From: Saccharum officinarum
Taxonomy: Eukaryota; Streptophyta; Magnoliopsida; Poales; Poaceae
NCBI GenBank assembly: GCA_020631735.1
Contig: CM036158.1
Span: 83,339,914-83,403,913 of the forward strand
DNA: 64,000 nt
Direction: 5' to 3'
Below the pieces are notes generated by a model. That model had not been told where the DNA came from, made no database searches, and saw nothing but the letters and a program-made list of their open reading frames with translations. Each line of letters starts with the position of its first letter. Within the stretch, counting starts at the first letter, position 1. Below are positions 61,508-64,000 of this stretch, piece by piece. A program made the position numbers and the translations under genes.

Positions 61508-62154
61508 CAGTTTGATCACTGTGCTGGACCGGGTCCTGGTTCCAGGCTTAGCCTTGCGAGGCGCGGCGCCGGGTAGCCACCTGATCACTTGTGACGCCAC
61601 CACATGGCGATGAATGATTTCATTGCTCGTACACACCTTGACATGTGATGTTTCGCTGGTTGCGAAGACATTGCTCGAGGCCTGGTTCCACCGTCAGATC
61701 CAGGCTTCCCACGCGGTTGACCTGAACGGGGTAGAAGCCAGTGATAGGTGCTGACCCATTTGTATGGATAACCTCGTGGTTCCCCAAAAGGGTGTGGCCT
61801 ATTGAGGCCATTCCCTAGGCGAGTTCATCATGAGCCATAGACTTCCAGCCTCCTAGGCTGAGGACATAGCCATGACTAGAGACGAGAGAGGGTACTGGCC
61901 CCATATGTAGGTGAACTTCGAGATGCTACCGCCGAGGGCAGTTTCGAGAGTGTGTCCACGGTAGGCCATGGGACCTAGATCTCCGTGGCAGAGGTTTGGG
62001 TTGTGGCTATAGGCAGACATAGGCACTGGCCCTTTGATGCCGATGAACTCGTAGTTTTCATGGTGGTGTGGCCACCGTGGGTCATTTTGCTAGCGAGTCC
62101 ACCAACGGTGCGAGGAGCCATCGCTTCCTGCTCAATAATCGAGAGTACGCGACT
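61508..62154 (-). other. Leader region of the old gypsy-like element
   Basis: It lies between the primer site (62155-62172) and the truncated LTR. A loosely repeated word pattern is visible (GTGGCCACCGTGGGT, CACTGGCCCTTTGATGCCGATGA and GGTACTGGCCCCATATGTAG). No protein family recognised. Confidence 0.45.
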
Positions 62155-62171
62155 ATCCCCTACCTGGCGCA
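62155..62171 (-). other. Primer binding site of the old gypsy-like element
   Basis: Minus strand TTGCGCCAGGTAGGGGA. It resembles TGGCGCC-type primer sites with a single change and sits immediately after the 5' LTR. Confidence 0.55.
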
Positions 62172-62172
62172 A

Positions 62173-63379
62173 TTTTGTAAACCAGACTAGTAAATTTATA
62201 AGATTGCCGCGCTGCTCTAGGAAGATGATGGTAGCATCCAAAATGCACGAGGATTTATACTAGTTTAGGCTAGAGCCCTACGTCTAGTCTCAGAGATGAT
62301 CAAGTGTGTGTTCCTCGTTTGAATGCTCTGAAGTTCTTACAATGGGGGTGAAAGAATGGTGGAAAAAGTAGGAGACCTAGAACTAAGAGACGGGCTGCCC
62401 AAAGGGAAGCTTCAGGACCCTTCTACGGTGTAAGAATGTGTGAATGAGAGTTGGATCCCTAGAATGTCTTGGATGGGTGCCCTGGCGGCCCTTATATAGA
62501 GTTTGGGGCCAGGGCGCGTACAAAGAAGGAGGTTCTCCTGATCGAAGGGTCATAAGCCTAAGGGAGTCCTAGCAAACTTGGCTTGCAAGCTACACCATCT
62601 TGTGGTGCACGTCCAGGCATGGTTGTCATCATGGTCATGTGGCCATGTCGCGGCATGGTGTGGCGTGATGCTACTATGCCAGTCGTGGCCACACTATAGG
62701 CACGGTGGTGGTTCGCTAGCTGTCTTGTGCGATGTGGTCCTCCACCATGGTCTTTGTCATCGCCTCTTGGTTTCCCAGGGCATCGTACAGGAGTTGGTTG
62801 TTGCCTCCATGTCACTGATTGCTTCGTTGGCTTGAGGGGCCGAGGGTCATGATCCCGATCATTGGGGTTGAGGCTCTTGCCAGTCTGGATAGCCTCTAAG
62901 TTAAGGCCTTCATCGTGGATCCCATCCCGTGATAGGTAGGATCGTACATGGGTCTTATTGGGCCGTATTTGGATGGTGGGCACCATACCAGTTGTCACTG
63001 CCTTGGGCAGTGTTCTCCTGTCTGCACAATGTGGTGCAGGAGTGGCGTCTGACCAGACCGAGGTGACCATTGTCCCCTCGGTTCTTACGGAGTCAGAGTA
63101 GCATGCTTACCTTTGCCAGAGTGGGCGCGTTTAGCTAGGCTTGACCTCTCCTCATTCCTCCTAGGGGTCGGGATAGGGGAGAGGTCATGCGGCTATCGAG
63201 TGTCGTGCGGCTAAGGCAAGAGGGAGGGATCGTGGCTAACCCCGGCCTTAGATTCTGGCCTGGTTCGCTTGGCCTAACTGGGCCTCGGTCGTTCAGGCCT
63301 TTGCTACCTGATGCATCATGGGCCGCTTGGCCCGCTATTAATTGATGCCCTGAGACACCCTAGGGTTATAACCTCGATA
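62173..63379 (-). repeat. 5' LTR of the old gypsy-like element
   Basis: The partner of 45337-46556. It begins at TTTTGTAAACC and lacks the terminal TGTCGGTGC of the other copy. It ends AACCTCGATA before GCATG. Confidence 0.85.
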
Positions 63380-63384
63380 GCATG

Positions 63385-63900
63385 AAACATTGGAGATAGA
63401 CTCATGCAACATACGTGTACAACCATTGCAACATCCCAATCTAGTTTTGCAACATCCCTATGAAATGGTTGCAACAGACCTCTAAAGCATATGAAACATT
63501 TGAAATGTAAGTTTGCAACATGCATCATATCCCGGTTCAGCCTCTTTTGCTGTCTGTGCTAGGGCCTGAGCTTCTCCTTGTGCTAGCAGCGCCTATCGGC
63601 ATCATCGGGCCAAGCGGCGGAGCAGCTGCAAGAGCAGCAAAATGGGTGCGCGAAGCAGGAGCAGAAGCAGTAGCAAGAGCAGTAGGGCGGGCACGTAGAG
63701 CAATAGCTAGAGCAGTGGGGCAGATGATAGAGGAGGAGCAGGAGCGGCAGGAGCAATGGAAGAGGGTGGGGGCAGAGAAGAAGCAGCGCTAGGCAGGCGG
63801 CGGGAGCAACGGAAGAGGATGGACACGAGGTTTATTGGGCCGACTAGTCCATAGGCCTAGGCGCGCAGTGTCCAGACAGGATGGACACCTGCATCCTATC
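63385..63900. repeat. Right part of the GCAACAT-rich host repeat
   Basis: GCAACAT / GAAACAT words run to about 63525, followed by a GC-rich part. An irregular GAGCAG / AGCAGGAGC stretch (63613-63780) gives an Ala/Glu/Arg-rich open frame that I do not regard as a gene. The end carries CAGTGTCCAGACAGGATGGACACCTG, cited here as a worn-terminus candidate at about 63869-63894. Confidence 0.5.
63613..63780. repeat. Degenerate GAGCAG-type simple repeat
   Basis: Purine-rich hexamer variants (GAGCAG, GCAGGA, GTAGCA) recur irregularly over about 170 bases. Confidence 0.7.
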
Positions 63901-63915
63901 ATTTACGTTCGTAAA

Positions 63916-64000
63916 GGCCTTGTTTGGATCCTTGGAATTGAATTTATTTTAATAGTCATAATTTAGACACATATTGATTATGCTAAGATGGTTGTATATG
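63916..64000. mobile_element. Start of a MITE running off the window
   Basis: GGCCTTGTTTGGATCC followed by AT-rich text is the usual start of an abundant grass MITE group, possibly related to the one at 12016-12290. The other end is outside the window. Confidence 0.45.

Larger units (their letters stand above)
45337..63379 (-). mobile_element. Old non-autonomous gypsy-like LTR element hosting stack B
   Basis: The LTRs at 45337-46556 (3') and about 62173-63379 (5') are alike over 1.2 kb but visibly diverged, roughly 8-10% in the part I compared. Exact GCATG lies at 45332-45336 and 63380-63384. On the minus strand the LTR starts TATCGGGGTTATAACCC, from an original TGTC. The 5' LTR is followed by a TGCGCCAGGTAGGGGA primer site, close to the TGGCGCC class used by many gypsy elements. 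The 3' LTR is preceded by the purine-rich CTCGAGGGCTAC. Without insertions the interior is about 3.6 kb and has no recognisable gag or pol. Confidence 0.85.
12845..63900. mobile_element. Old GCAACAT-rich repeat hosting both insertion stacks
   Basis: When the inserted elements are removed, 12845-12905, 45009-45336 and 63385-63900 become one continuous stretch of about 0.9 kb. The middle is full of GAAACAT / TTGCAACAT words on both sides of the 45337-63379 insertion (45165-45336 and 63385-63525). The outer ends share GTGTC...CAGAC / GTCTGGACAC-like words (about 12855 and 63870-63890) that may be worn terminal inverted repeats. This repeat type is familiar in grasses. A DNA-transposon origin is an inference. 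Confidence 0.45.

Noticed and set aside
63520..63792. Ala/Arg/Glu-rich 90-residue open frame
   Set aside because: It arises from a degenerate GAGCAG repeat and has no family resemblance.

Overview
This window looks like nuclear DNA of a large-genome grass. The Panicoideae, perhaps the sugarcane/sorghum/Miscanthus group, is my inference from the element types and the GC-rich, gene-like leaders inside long LTRs. I find no convincing intact host gene. Nearly the whole 64 kb can be explained as nested transposable elements, most of them delimited by exact target-site duplications (TSDs) that can be read directly.

Layout, left to right. (1) 1-3606: decayed 3' end and long 3' LTR of a Ty3/gypsy (Tekay/Del-like) element, + strand. 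(2) About 3690-7146: a Stowaway-like MITE split by a small Ty1/copia deletion derivative on the - strand (3933-7140, 114-bp LTRs, TSD GGAGT). (3) 8094-11307: a non-coding hAT-type transposon (8-bp TSD CACCTACC) filled with five copies of a 523-bp tandem repeat. (4) 11316-12905: low-copy-looking sequence with one MITE. (5) About 12845-63900: an old GCAACAT-rich repeat carrying two separate insertion stacks.

Stack A: a Mutator-like element with GGCGCC-rich terminal inverted repeats (12906-44998, TSD CGTCCACGCA) contains a Sirevirus-type copia element on the - strand (13747-43454, TSD GTGGT). That element's pol gene is split by a gypsy array of three LTRs and two interiors (20493-36811, TSD CACAT).

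Stack B: a non-autonomous gypsy-like element on the - strand (45337-63379, TSD GCATG) contains a solo LTR (46647-58616, TSD GCCTA). The solo LTR is itself split by a second Sirevirus-type copia element on the + strand (47481-58100, TSD ACTAC). A truncated third LTR of that second family lies at 60199-61507.

How the parts work: the two Sirevirus-like elements encode gag (two CCHC knuckles separated by a coiled coil), protease, integrase, reverse transcriptase and RNase H. All are now broken, mainly by in-frame stops. The first also carries a third, sense-strand ORF downstream of pol. The gypsy elements here have lost, or never had, coding capacity and would depend on proteins from elsewhere. 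The most informative structure is the three-LTR array. Its middle LTR matches the right-hand LTR on one side and the left-hand LTR on the other, so the unequal crossover that built the array can be placed within about 210 bp.
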